A DNA stretch of 56,174 bases from JAAYJM01 sp964498585. Its GTDB lineage: Bacteria; Bacteroidota; Ignavibacteria; Kapaibacteriales; UBA2268. The stretch covers positions 1-56,174 of the forward strand of contig CAZCHH010000016.1 of the NCBI GenBank assembly GCA_964498585.1, read 5' to 3'. How positions within the stretch are numbered: position 1 is the stretch's first letter; each line of letters begins with the position of its first letter. Shown piece by piece: positions 8,509-16,856 of the stretch. The translations under genes and the position numbers were made by a program. The notes beneath the pieces were generated by a model. That model saw nothing but the letters and a program-made list of their open reading frames with translations, was not told the DNA's origin and made no database searches.

Positions 8509-8839
8509 ACTGAAAATTTTTCGTAATTTAATTACAAATAAATAATAAGAATTTTTTATTATCAAAAAAATAATGGAACAATTTAAATTTAAACCTACAG
8601 ATGCAATTCGTGATTATATATTAAAATTTTCTATATTTTCATTTTTCACTTTTTTTAATGTTACTTGAAATTAGTTCTTATTAATCTTCCAGATTTAGGA
8701 ATTCAAAATTCAAAGTACTTAAACTATTTGGTAAAAAGTAGTTGTGAGATTCTTCACTTCGCTCAGAATTACTGCATATCTTTATTCCATCTCAATTTAT
8801 ATAAGTGTTAATTCCATTTTCTGTACTCGAAATGATAGT
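8509..8839. other. Gene-free stretch with a solo R1 half-element
   Basis: AT-rich. A 31-codon frame from ATG 8573 resembles nothing and is not called. At 8742-8772 a single R1 arm, ending TCAGAATTAC, is present without its partner arm. Confidence 0.5.
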
Positions 8840-10690
8840 TTAAATTATATTAAATTCTACAAGTTCAAAAATATTATAGTCGAATGCAGACATACTGAGC
8901 TTTAGTTTATTGTCGATTAATTTAATATTGTTATTATCAAATACACTAATTATTTTATTAATTTCTCTAGGAATTTCTATTTCTGCATAATTTTCTTTAT
9001 CACTTAAATTACATACAAACAAAATTAACTTATCGAATTTTCTGATAAAACATAATATATTTTCATTATTTGTATTGAATTTAAAAAATGTTGCTTCTTT
9101 AAAATTTTTAGTTAAATCAATATATTTTATTCTAATTTCAATTAGTAATCTCATTTGGGGAATAATTGCTAAATTACTATTCCAATTTAGACGGATATTA
9201 GAAAAGAGTGGTAAATTATGCTCAGAATATAAGCCAATTTGTACTTCAGTAAAATCTAATCCGGTATTGACAGGATGCATTTCACCTAATTCAAAACCAT
9301 TATGAATAAAAGGCAGTCCGGGTATTAAACAGTTCAATGCCCAGCACATTTCAGAAAACTTAGTATTATTAAAACGTGAAGCTGCTCTTGGTGTGTTATG
9401 GTTTTCTGGTGTTGCAAAAAATGGTATTGGAGTATTAACATTTTCTAGCATATTTAACAAACTATGCATTTTCCATGCAATGTGTTCATCAAAGCATAAA
9501 TATCCCACAACTGCGCTGTATCCAATACTTTTAGATTTTTCAGTAAGTGTAAAATTTTCTTCCCAAAAAACAAAATCTTTATTTTTTTCTTTTGCTTTTG
9601 AAATAATTGACTTTAAAAGCTTTGCTGGAAGCGAATGTCCCATATCAATCATAACTCCATCAATTCCATATTCTTTTTGATAAAATGGAATAATATCAGT
9701 TATTTTTTCCCAAAGCTCAGTTTGCTCGTATTTAGTTTTAGCAAGCTCTTTGTCATACATCCTTACGGTATTATAAGCAACATAATTGAATTTCGGATTT
9801 TCATAAAGTTTTAAATATGTAACATCGGACCAAAGTGGCTGCTTATCGTCTGGAGGCCAATCAGCAAATGCAGAAGGAATGATACATCTATTCCCTCTTT
9901 CATCGTAACCAATTATTTTATCTGCTTCTTTAACTACTTTTTTGGGGCATTTGACAAATTGTTCGATATATTCTTTGCTCGGAGCTATTAATTTTGTAAA
10001 ATCCTTTTTCAATATTTTTTCTTTAATTTCAATTAGTTCTTTATCAGTAAAAGCAGGTGGTAAAAATGATTTTTCATTTTCTTCTTTAATCCAATAGAAC
10101 CATTCAGGATGCAAAATAGCCCAATCGCTATCTAAACTGGCTGTTCTGAAAACAAATTCAAGCACTACTTTCATTCCAATCGAATGTGCAGCTTCTACAA
10201 ATGCTTGAAATTGTTCTGATGCAGTCATATCAATCATACTGTCAGCAAGATTTTCATCAATTTCGTAAGGATTACGGATTGAGTATGGTGAGCCAAGCTC
10301 TCCTTTTTTATTATATTTCCCTATAGATGTTATTGGCAAAAGGTAAATTGTATTAATTCCAAGTGAATGAATGTATGGAAGCATTGCTATCGCATTCAAT
10401 ATTGTTCCGCAGCAATACCTGACAAATAAATTGTATATTATTGCTTCGTTAGACCAGTTCTTTGACTTAAACGATATTTTCGACTTTTCCGATATTTCAT
10501 TAATCGTATCAATTTGTTTAAGAAAAAAATTCACAGGATTAACATCAGTTTCTGTAAAATTGTTACTGTAAGGATTTAGCCATATTTCAGGAATTTTGTA
10601 ATTATTAATTTCATATTTATTATTTAGATTTTCAAGTTTGCTTTTTAAAATATTCAATGACATTTCAATTCCCTTTTTTAAAAAGAGCAA
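8840..10690 (-). CDS. GH13-like alpha-amylase-family protein with altered catalytic region
   Basis: A TIM-barrel protein of the alpha-amylase superfamily, 616 residues. The frame shows the GH13 order: IHSLGINTIYLLPI, then LGSPYSIRNPYEID, region I as VVLEFVFRTASLDSDW, region II GVMIDMGHSLP with the nucleophile position D349, region III FWEENF with E377, and region IV TPENHNTPR. Region I lacks the usual Asn-His, as in GlgE-type maltosyltransferases. In region IV the third catalytic Asp (normally NHD) is Asn432. The protein may therefore be inactive or do different chemistry on alpha-glucans. No signal peptide is seen, so it is likely cytoplasmic. Met10 (10663) is an alternative start. It is monocistronic, and no other glycogen gene is nearby. 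Confidence 0.75.
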   Translation of the reverse strand: MLFLKKGIEMSLNILKSKLENLNNKYEINNYKIPEIWLNPYSNNFTETDVNPVNFFLKQIDTINEISEKSKISFKSKNWSNEAIIYNLFVRYCCGTILNAIAMLPYIHSLGINTIYLLPITSIGKYNKKGELGSPYSIRNPYEIDENLADSMIDMTASEQFQAFVEAAHSIGMKVVLEFVFRTASLDSDWAILHPEWFYWIKEENEKSFLPPAFTDKELIEIKEKILKKDFTKLIAPSKEYIEQFVKCPKKVVKEADKIIGYDERGNRCIIPSAFADWPPDDKQPLWSDVTYLKLYENPKFNYVAYNTVRMYDKELAKTKYEQTELWEKITDIIPFYQKEYGIDGVMIDMGHSLPAKLLKSIISKAKEKNKDFVFWEENFTLTEKSKSIGYSAVVGYLCFDEHIAWKMHSLLNMLENVNTPIPFFATPENHNTPRAASRFNNTKFSEMCWALNCLIPGLPFIHNGFELGEMHPVNTGLDFTEVQIGLYSEHNLPLFSNIRLNWNSNLAIIPQMRLLIEIRIKYIDLTKNFKEATFFKFNTNNENILCFIRKFDKLILFVCNLSDKENYAEIEIPREINKIISVFDNNNIKLIDNKLKLSMSAFDYNIFELVEFNII

Positions 10691-10714
10691 AAATAAAAAT
10701 AATTATATAAATAT

Positions 10715-10745
10715 TTTGAAAATAATGAAAAATTTTATAATTTTG
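10715..10745 (+). promoter_or_regulatory. Bacteroidota-type promoter for tRNA-Ile2
   Basis: TTTG at 10715-10718, 19 bases, TAATTTTG at 10738-10745: an exact match to the TTTG/TAnnTTTG consensus. Transcription should start near 10752, about 30 bases before the tRNA. Confidence 0.8.
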
Positions 10746-10781
10746 TAAGCTATTATTTGAGTAATAGAGAGAAAGTAAAGG

Positions 10782-10855
10782 GGGCCCGTAGCTCAACTGG
10801 TTAGAGCGCCGGACTCATAATCCGTAGGTTGGGGGTTCAAGTCCCTCCAGGCCCA
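10782..10855 (+). tRNA. tRNA-Ile2 (anticodon CAT, lysidine type)
   Basis: A 74-base cloverleaf with anticodon loop CTCATAA. The acceptor GGGCCCG pairs with CAGGCCC with one C-A mismatch at pair 6-67; the T arm is GGGGG TTCAAGT CCCTC. The anticodon CAT allows Met or lysidine-modified Ile. The acceptor pairs C4-G69 and C5-G68, which are TilS recognition elements, and the Ile2-like body favour Ile2. The CCA end is not encoded. A consensus promoter precedes it. Confidence 0.9.
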
Positions 10856-11055
10856 CTAAACTTCAAATCTTTTTAAATCAATTTAAACTCTTCTATCTCA
10901 TTTCTGCGCTTGAGTATAATCTTACTTGAAAAGAGTAAATTATTTGTATTTTTTTAATATTAGACAACGAAATATTATATATTTATTAATGTATCATTAC
11001 GAAATCCCTAAAAAAATGAGATTTTTTAAAAACGAAAATGACGTAATTTTTCACT

Positions 11056-11083
11056 GTCATTCTGAGCGATAGCAAAGTATGAC
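11056..11083. repeat. Minimal R1-like remnant (28 bp)
   Basis: Starts GTCATTCTGAGCG and ends AAAGTATGAC. Both termini are kept and the centre is lost, as if internally deleted. The remainder of 10856-11113 holds nothing recognised. Confidence 0.5.
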
Positions 11084-11113
11084 AATTTTTAGAACTCACT
11101 TTAATTTAATATA

Positions 11114-11656
11114 TTATGAAATTAATTGAGTTATACTTACATTTTTTCTGCTTGCAATTTCTTTTATTACTTCTTTTATTTTCTGGATTTCTGAATAGTC
11201 GAAGTATTCAATAGGGAGTTTGTATAATGCTTTGTTGTTTAACTCGAAAAAGAAAATTGCTGCTTTGTATTCGATTGCTGCAACATTATCCCAGTTTATT
11301 ATATCTATTTTGATCCAAATGTCTCTTTTCAAAACAATGGCTTGTTCATTAATCTTTAAATAAGCTTTACCAATAATATTTTGAATTGGTTTGCCAAAAC
11401 CGGAAAAAATCTGCAAAATACCGATAACTAACAGCGCAAAGGAAAAATACCAATGAAAGGGATAGCTTGAAGATGGTTCATTTGTGATTCCAAATGCAGC
11501 ACATAATTTATCTAACATCCAGTCAAAAGATGAAAAAGAACCATTATCAAGATATTCAATTATAATCAGGAATAAAGCCACTGCTGTAATGAATATTCCG
11601 TAGAAAATACCTGATTTGGATTTTTTGCTTTCGAAAAATTCTTTATAGTATTCCAT
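11114..11656 (-). CDS. Hypothetical inner-membrane protein with PH-like cytoplasmic domain
   Basis: Not a family I can name. From ATG 11656 (MEYYKEFFESKKSKSG) the 180 residues show two membrane segments, about 16-35 (GIFYGIFITAVALFLIIIEY) and 68-85 (WYFSFALLVIGILQIFSGF), separated by an extracytoplasmic loop of some 30 residues. A cytoplasmic beta-rich part follows (YLKINEQAIVLKRD, NWDNVAAIEYKAAIFFFEL) that resembles the PH-like fold of small bacterial membrane proteins. An upstream ATG at 11734 would add 26 hydrophobic and basic residues with no conserved feature, so I prefer 11656. It is divergent from 11901 and probably monocistronic. Confidence 0.65.
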   Translation of the reverse strand: MEYYKEFFESKKSKSGIFYGIFITAVALFLIIIEYLDNGSFSSFDWMLDKLCAAFGITNEPSSSYPFHWYFSFALLVIGILQIFSGFGKPIQNIIGKAYLKINEQAIVLKRDIWIKIDIINWDNVAAIEYKAAIFFFELNNKALYKLPIEYFDYSEIQKIKEVIKEIASRKNVSITQLIS

Positions 11657-11812
11657 CTCAATTTTCCAAAAAATAATTGCAAAATTATAATATTTCTCAA
11701 AGAATAAAAAATGAACAATAATTTTTTTTTTCATAATAGAAAATATATTTGGTTCTTATTTTTTTTATAGATTTGTAATAGTTCATTTATACAATTATAA
11801 AAGAGGTATTCT

Positions 11813-11838
11813 TTCCCAAGTTGGGAGAAATACTTGAA
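11813..11838. repeat. TTCCCAA/TTGGGAA hairpin (copy 1 of 3)
   Basis: CCCAAGTTGGG near 11815-11825, with a second TTTGGGAAG arm at about 11850. Related hairpins are at 13575-13595 and 41465-41481. It lies in the 5' region of the gene at 11901 and has no T tract. Confidence 0.4.
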
Positions 11839-11900
11839 ATTTGGGAAGTTGGTAAATGAACTATAATGATTAATAATACAGTAAATAAATAATTTTTAAA

Positions 11901-13427
11901 ATGAACAAAAAATATATAATTTTAGTTTTAAGTTTTATTCTTTTATTTTTTCTGGATTGTAAAAGCAATGAAATAAGAAATGAGCAGTTGCCCTCATTTT
12001 ATTTTTTTATTGAACCGCCCTCCTGTGCTTCCTGTGTTTCTTTACCAATAAATAGCATTATTAGTGATATTGAGAAGCTTTTTCCAAATTCAAAACTTGA
12101 TATAATTGTCAAAATTGCCGATAGCTCCTTAATCAATCCTTTTATAAAAAAGAATATCAGGTGGAAAAATATATCTTTTGCTGTAACAGACTCTATTTTA
12201 AAAAAATATGAAATAGAAAAAATTCCTACTTTAATCGTTCTCAATTTTCACGAAGACGAAATTGCTCGTTTTGAAAATGATAGCATAAAATATTTCTCAA
12301 TAAATGTAATTCAAAAACTCTTTAATTACTATTCTTTAGATAGCTTAAAAAACATTTCAGTTAAATACCCAATTGGAAATCCCCAAGTCCAGTCCTTTTT
12401 TATTAAGGAAAATAGTTTGTCTTATGTGGATATAATGAAAAATGAAATTGGCGTTATCAACATTCTAAACGGAGATTCAATAAAAACCATTATTCCTGAT
12501 TCTGCAATAATTAATAAAATTACTGGAAAAATCAGCGATGAAGATTTGGAGTGGTTAAACGACAGGTTATATCCAATGTTTACATTTAATTATGCAATTC
12601 CAACAGAAAACAATGAATATCTCTGTAATGCAAAAGTTATATGTGGAGTAAAAACTGATACTATAACAAAAATAGTTGATTCAGCAGAGCAAAAAATGAC
12701 GAGAAAAAGGTATTTGAATAGCAATATAAATGTTTTATGTGGCAATTCGCAAATATTAGACAGCAACCAAAATAATCCTCGGATTATTAGTCCTAAGCAG
12801 CTTAGTTCTAATTTGTATGTTTGTCATAATATAATTAAAGAAAAAAATTATAATAATCATTTAGATTCTTTATTTTTAATAACCGAGTCAAACAATCCTC
12901 GCTTTGAAAATTCAAAAAACTTACTATCTTTAAATGATTTAAAAAAAGTATATAAATTAGATTCAATTCATTACATTCCGTCAATTGGTTTAGTTGATTT
13001 CAACTGGGAAAGCGACGAGTATATTTATTTAAATCCCTGGTTAAAAGCTTTTATTGCTATTAATAGAAAAAGCAATGAAATAAATAAAATTTGTGCAAAA
13101 GGTTTGCTAAAATATATTATTGAAACAAGTGCAGATATATTTGAAACAAATTCCTGTTATAGTGATGAAAATTTTTACATTATGGAATCTGGAGTAATTC
13201 AAAATACTTACAATATTTTAATACTGCATTTAAATCAAGATAAATTTACTGATTATTTTATTATTCAAAAGTATGATTTGAATGGAAATTTTATTTCAGA
13301 AGATTATTATCACTGCAATAAAGATGACAAAATGTTTAAAATTCATCTAATAACTGATTATGAGAAAAATCAAGCTTTTATTCTAATTCATTCAAAAAAA
13401 AGAAATTGGAGTTTAATGAAATATTAG
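11901..13427 (+). CDS. Exported thioredoxin-fold protein with CASC motif, large unknown C-terminal domain
   Basis: 508 residues. The N-terminus is a signal peptide (YIILVLSFILLFFLDC); Cys20 could be lipidated, although LDC is a poor lipobox. Residues about 31-145 look like a thioredoxin fold: strand SFYFFIEPPSCASC with a C42-A-S-C45 redox motif, and a cis-Pro segment EKIPTLIVLNF. Residues 160-508 contain repeated beta-strand segments with acidic and aromatic residues (VDFNWESDEYIYLNPW, YDLNGNFISEDYYH), suggestive of a beta-propeller as in 6-bladed 'BF3164'-type lipoproteins. It probably acts in the periplasm in disulfide handling or sensing; the substrate is unknown. It stands alone on the plus strand. 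Confidence 0.65.
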   Translation: MNKKYIILVLSFILLFFLDCKSNEIRNEQLPSFYFFIEPPSCASCVSLPINSIISDIEKLFPNSKLDIIVKIADSSLINPFIKKNIRWKNISFAVTDSILKKYEIEKIPTLIVLNFHEDEIARFENDSIKYFSINVIQKLFNYYSLDSLKNISVKYPIGNPQVQSFFIKENSLSYVDIMKNEIGVINILNGDSIKTIIPDSAIINKITGKISDEDLEWLNDRLYPMFTFNYAIPTENNEYLCNAKVICGVKTDTITKIVDSAEQKMTRKRYLNSNINVLCGNSQILDSNQNNPRIISPKQLSSNLYVCHNIIKEKNYNNHLDSLFLITESNNPRFENSKNLLSLNDLKKVYKLDSIHYIPSIGLVDFNWESDEYIYLNPWLKAFIAINRKSNEINKICAKGLLKYIIETSADIFETNSCYSDENFYIMESGVIQNTYNILILHLNQDKFTDYFIIQKYDLNGNFISEDYYHCNKDDKMFKIHLITDYEKNQAFILIHSKKRNWSLMKY

Positions 13428-13491
13428 CTTTTTCCTGTAGCCAGAAGTAACTTTATTTGCAATAAGAAATTCTTACTGACAGCATAACATC

Positions 13492-13516
13492 AAAGTCAGA
13501 AGTAACTTCTGACTTT
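13492..13516. terminator. Hairpin 3' of the thioredoxin-fold gene
   Basis: AAAGTCAGAA and TTCTGACTTT pair perfectly over a five-base loop, followed within a few bases by AAAAAAA rather than T. The GTCAGAA core is shared with hairpins at 151-181 and 19701-19745. It may be a 3' stabiliser or weak terminator. Confidence 0.45.
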
Positions 13517-13522
13517 AGTGTA

Positions 13523-13565
13523 AAAAAACTAGATCTTTTGGATTTAGCTCTTTTTATTTCTATAT
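13523..13565. repeat. Degenerate duplicate of the rpsD terminator
   Basis: AAAAAAACTAGATCTTTTGG and the following bases match the intact terminator at 13622-13665 almost base for base, but several changes break the stem. The two copies lie about 100 bases apart. Confidence 0.6.
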
Positions 13566-13574
13566 TATTTCTCT

Positions 13575-13595
13575 TTCCCAATTTCAACTTGGGAA
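13575..13595. repeat. TTCCCAA/TTGGGAA hairpin (copy 2 of 3)
   Basis: TTCCCAA (13575-13581) and TTGGGAA (13589-13595) pair over a seven-base loop. It is the same motif as at 11813 and 41465. Confidence 0.45.
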
Positions 13596-13621
13596 GGATT
13601 ATTTCGCTTTTTACAAAATTA

Positions 13622-13660
13622 TAAAAAAAAACTACATCTTTTGGATGTAGTTTTTTTTAT
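13622..13660 (-). terminator. Bidirectional Rho-independent terminator of rpsD
   Basis: ACTACATC (13631-13638) and GATGTAGT (13644-13651) form the stem over a five-base loop, flanked by eight As on one side and eight Ts on the other. It can stop rpsD on the minus strand and also the plus-strand gene ending at 13427. Confidence 0.9.
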
Positions 13661-13679
13661 TTCTATATTTTTTTACTTA

Positions 13680-14282
13680 TTATCTTGAATAGAACTCGAC
13701 TACGAGAGGTACTTCACAAATAACGGGAGCTTCCTCGCGGGTGGGAGTATAACGGAAAATAGAAGCAAATTCCGCTTTTTGCAATTCAATGTATGGTGGT
13801 GGTGTTGCAGTTCTCATTGCATCCTGGAAACATTCCAATTTTCTGCTTTTTGGCTTAATGCTAATAGTTTGATTTGGTTTCAAGCTATATGAAGGAATGG
13901 TAACTCTTTTGCCATCGACTAAAATGTGACCGTGAGTAATGAACTGGCGTGCTGCATAGATTGAACGTGTAAAACCTGAGCGATACAATACAGAATCTAA
14001 TCTTGCTTCAAGAAGCTGAATTAATAAATCGCCAGTATTACCGAGCAAGGATGCAGCTTTAGCATAGTAATTACGCATTTGCTTTTCGGAAATATTGTAT
14101 TGCAATCTTAGGCGTTGCTTTTCTAATAACTGCTTGCCGTAATCTGATTGCTTGGCTCTACGTTTGCTGGCACCATGCTGACCTGGTGGGTATGGTTTCT
14201 TTGAGGAATATTTGCTGGATTTTATTGTTAGCTCAATCCCAAGTTTCCTTGAAAGTTTTACTTTCGGACCCGTATAATTCAT
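13680..14282 (-). CDS. rpsD: 30S ribosomal protein S4
   Basis: Primary 16S rRNA-binding protein that nucleates assembly of the small subunit and contributes to decoding fidelity. The 200 residues carry the S4 N-terminal domain (MNYTGPKVKLSRKLG, KPYPPGQHGASKRRAKQSDY) and an S4 RNA-binding domain (RLDSVLYRSGFTRSIYAARQ, then FITHGHILVDGKRV). The four zinc-binding cysteines of the classical form are absent, so this is the C-minus type. The gene stands alone, with its own promoter boxes upstream and a strong terminator downstream, rather than in the rpsM-rpsK-rpsD-rpoA cluster. A second S4 gene elsewhere is possible. Confidence 0.96.
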   Translation of the reverse strand: MNYTGPKVKLSRKLGIELTIKSSKYSSKKPYPPGQHGASKRRAKQSDYGKQLLEKQRLRLQYNISEKQMRNYYAKAASLLGNTGDLLIQLLEARLDSVLYRSGFTRSIYAARQFITHGHILVDGKRVTIPSYSLKPNQTISIKPKSRKLECFQDAMRTATPPPYIELQKAEFASIFRYTPTREEAPVICEVPLVVEFYSR

Positions 14283-14324
14283 TTTTTCTCACTAATTTGT
14301 TTATAATCTAATATTTATAATTTT

Positions 14325-14356
14325 CAAAATTAATATATTTTTAGACTACAAAATTA
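14325..14356 (-). promoter_or_regulatory. Tandem -7 boxes upstream of rpsD
   Basis: Two exact TAATTTTG boxes on the minus strand (14332 to 14325 and 14356 to 14349). The TTTG of the distal box lies only 16 bases from the proximal one, so they may be two start sites rather than one -33/-7 pair. On the other strand TATTTTTG at 14369-14376 could serve the divergent ABC genes. Confidence 0.5.
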
Positions 14357-14413
14357 TAAAATATTATTTATTTTTGCAATTATTATTATTATATATTGAA
14401 ATTATATAAATTT

Positions 14414-15331
14414 ATGGATGTATTAAGAATTGAGAATGTATTAAAACGCTTCGGCGATTATGTCGCCGTAAATAAAGTTAGCTTCAGTTCAGAACCGGGA
14501 ACTGTGCTGGGGCTTCTCGGTCCAAACGGAGCCGGAAAAACTACTCTTATTCGAATGATTACAAATATACTCGCTCCAGATGAAGGTAAGATTTTTCTTT
14601 TTGGAAATAATGACGGATACGATGCCCAAAACCGCATTGGTTATTTACCTGAAGAACGTGGTCTTTATAAGAAAATTAAAGTCATTGAGCAGCTTATATA
14701 TTTTGCTCAATTAAAAAATATTGACAAAACTACTGCCACAGCCCGCGCAAAAGATTGGCTGAGAAAAATGGATGCAGAATCCTGGGCTGACAAAAAAATT
14801 CAGGAGCTATCTAAAGGTATGCAGCAAAAAGTCCAGTTTATTAGCACAATTCTTCACGAGCCAGAGCTAATTATTCTTGATGAGCCATTTTCTGGTTTCG
14901 ACCCGATAAATACTGAATTGCTAAAAAGAATTATTCTTGATATGAAAGAACAGGGCAAAACGATTATTCTTTCTACTCACGTTATGGAACAAGCCGAGCA
15001 GCTCTGCGATAATATCTGCCTGATTGATAAAGGCAATATCGTTTTAAAAGGAAATATTCACGAAATCAAGAAAAGTTTTAGCAAAGATACAATGCTGTTG
15101 GAATTTGAAGGAGACGATAGCTTTTTAAATAAATTTGATGGTTTGAAATTTATTAACAGAACGAAAAACCGCGCCGAGTTCCGATTGCAAAATGCCGAAG
15201 AGCAAGCTCCACAAATCTTGAAAGCTGCTATAGAAAATGTAAAATTATCGCATTTTCAGGTAGTCGAACCAAGTTTACACGAAATCTTTATTGATGTTGT
15301 ATCTAAGAAAACGGAGAACGAAAATGAGTAA
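14414..15331 (+). CDS. ABC-2 type exporter, ATP-binding subunit (NatA-like)
   Basis: ATPase of a two-gene ABC-2 exporter at the inner membrane. The 305 residues from ATG 14414 show Walker A (GLLGPNGAGKTTLIRM), Q loop (GYLPEERGLYKKIKV), signature LSKGMQQKVQFI, Walker B (LIILDEPFSGFDPIN) and the switch His (STHVMEQAEQ). A C-terminal DUF4162-like extension follows from about residue 225. An in-frame TTG at 14396 would add six residues and is unlikely. It overlaps the permease gene by 8 bases (ATGAGTAA), so the pair is translationally coupled. NatA-type systems export sodium or small amphipathic compounds; the substrate cannot be told. Confidence 0.93.
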   Translation: MDVLRIENVLKRFGDYVAVNKVSFSSEPGTVLGLLGPNGAGKTTLIRMITNILAPDEGKIFLFGNNDGYDAQNRIGYLPEERGLYKKIKVIEQLIYFAQLKNIDKTTATARAKDWLRKMDAESWADKKIQELSKGMQQKVQFISTILHEPELIILDEPFSGFDPINTELLKRIILDMKEQGKTIILSTHVMEQAEQLCDNICLIDKGNIVLKGNIHEIKKSFSKDTMLLEFEGDDSFLNKFDGLKFINRTKNRAEFRLQNAEEQAPQILKAAIENVKLSHFQVVEPSLHEIFIDVVSKKTENENE

Positions 15332-16619
15332 AAACAATAAAATCGGAATAATAATTAAGCACGAATATTTATCGAAAGTTCGCTCGAAGGGTTTTATCAT
15401 TGGGACTATTTTAATGCCCATTTTTATGGTTGCTATGGTTGCAATTCCAGCTGCTATTACATATTTTTCTTCAGATAGCACCGATATGAAACTTGCAATC
15501 CTTGATAAAACTGCAAGCATTGGTAACGAAATTGTAAAAACAGATACTAGTAAATACTATTTGACCAATTTAAGTGAAGATAGTTTAAAAAGTATGGTAA
15601 TCAGTGCAAAGATAGATGCGTATCTTGTTCTAAATGAAGATATAATCAATAATGGAGAAGCTGTAATCTACACAAAAGGTGGCGGTGGTATCGGCTTTAT
15701 TTCTTCTTTACAAAGCAATATTGGTAATGTAATTCTTCATCACCGTTTGATTAATGCCGGTGCTGATTCCAATATTATTCGCATTTCTGAAGAAAAAGTA
15801 AAAATTAATACTCAGAAACTTACTGCAGAAGGGATTAAAAGTGATGATTCTACTCTTCTCGCCGGAATTGGTTATATACTTGGACTTTTAATTTATATGA
15901 TGATGCTGATTTATGGCTCTTATGTTATGCGCGGTGTAATTGAAGAAAAAGCTAATCGCATAGTCGAGGTAATTGCTTCATCAGCAAAGCCGTTTGAAAT
16001 TATGATGGGGAAAATTATCGGGATTGGTGCTGTCGGTTTAACTCAGGTGCTTTTTTGGATAATTATCGGTGCAGGGCTTTTCCTTGCTGCAACTCCAATT
16101 ATTTCATCTTTGATGGGACAGGAACAGGCAATGATTGATACTATGACTGCTTCAACAAGTCAGCAAATTCCGAGTGGCTTTGAATTGCCAGAAATATCCC
16201 CAATGCTTTATATTGGATTTGTAATTTATTTCCTTGCCGGCTATTTTATTTATTCAACACTTTTTGCGGCAGTGGGTTCTGCAGTTGACCAGGAAAGCGA
16301 TGCAGCTCAGTTGCAAGGTCCGATTATGCTCCCAATTATTCTTCCTATTTTCTTTATTGGTGCTGTAATAACAAATCCGGAAGGAACTCTTTCTGTAATT
16401 CTTTCATTAATTCCGTTTTTCGCTCCGATTTTGATGATTGTCCGCATTGCTGCTACTGATGTTCCAATTTGGCAATTACTTACTTCAATTGTTCTAATGG
16501 TCGCCACTTTCTTAGGATGCGTCTGGGTTGCATCACGTATTTACAGAGTTGGAATTTTGATGTATGGAAAGAAACCAAACTTCAAAGAAATATTTAAATG
16601 GATAAAAATTTCTGTGTAG
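15324..16619 (+). CDS. ABC-2 type exporter, permease subunit (NatB-like)
   Basis: Membrane partner of the preceding ATPase, 431 residues from ATG 15324. It opens with the family signature GIIIKHEYLSKVRSKGFIIG, and a first membrane helix follows (TILMPIFMVAMVAIPAAITYF). A long extracytoplasmic domain of about 130 residues comes next. A C-terminal bundle of five or six helices contains the conserved MRGVIEEKANRIVEVIASSA loop before helix two. This is the ABC2_membrane_3 / NatB layout. The start overlaps the ATPase stop. A terminator lies at 16756-16799, after a simple repeat and an R1 arm. Confidence 0.92.
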   Translation: MSKNNKIGIIIKHEYLSKVRSKGFIIGTILMPIFMVAMVAIPAAITYFSSDSTDMKLAILDKTASIGNEIVKTDTSKYYLTNLSEDSLKSMVISAKIDAYLVLNEDIINNGEAVIYTKGGGGIGFISSLQSNIGNVILHHRLINAGADSNIIRISEEKVKINTQKLTAEGIKSDDSTLLAGIGYILGLLIYMMMLIYGSYVMRGVIEEKANRIVEVIASSAKPFEIMMGKIIGIGAVGLTQVLFWIIIGAGLFLAATPIISSLMGQEQAMIDTMTASTSQQIPSGFELPEISPMLYIGFVIYFLAGYFIYSTLFAAVGSAVDQESDAAQLQGPIMLPIILPIFFIGAVITNPEGTLSVILSLIPFFAPILMIVRIAATDVPIWQLLTSIVLMVATFLGCVWVASRIYRVGILMYGKKPNFKEIFKWIKISV

Positions 16620-16684
16620 GTGGTTGGTTATTAGTTTATTGGGTTATTGGGTTATTGGTTATTAGGTTATTGGTTATTAGGTAA
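16620..16684. repeat. Short tandem repeat, TTATTGG units
   Basis: About eight irregular copies of a 7-8 base unit (TTATTGGG, TTATTGG, TTATTAGG) lie directly after the permease stop. The period varies between 7 and 8, so it is a slippage-prone low-complexity tract. Confidence 0.8.
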
Positions 16685-16687
16685 ATT

Positions 16688-16720
16688 GTCATTCTGAAGC
16701 GCAGCGAAGAATCTCACAAA
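16688..16720. repeat. Solo R1 arm
   Basis: Starts GTCATTCTGAAGCGCAGCG and continues into AGAATCTCACAA, matching the left arm of R1 at 39010-39090. No right arm is found before the terminator. Confidence 0.7.
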
Positions 16721-16755
16721 TCCTTGTTACCACCTAAACTTGTATAATAAAATAT

Positions 16756-16799
16756 AGCTTTCCTACTCGTCTTCGAGATGTAGGAAAGCTGTTTTTTTT
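16756..16799 (+). terminator. Rho-independent terminator of the ABC-2 operon
   Basis: AGCTTTCCTAC (16756-16766) and GTAGGAAAGCT (16780-16790) pair perfectly, followed by GTTTTTTTT. It sits 137 bases after the permease stop. Confidence 0.9.
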
Positions 16800-16856
16800 C
16801 TGATGCTCAAAATAACAGATTCAAGAAATATTAATTCAAGAATGAGAATGACCTTC

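Noticed and set aside
8573..8667. 31-codon open frame
   Set aside because: Low-complexity Phe-rich product without homologue-like features.
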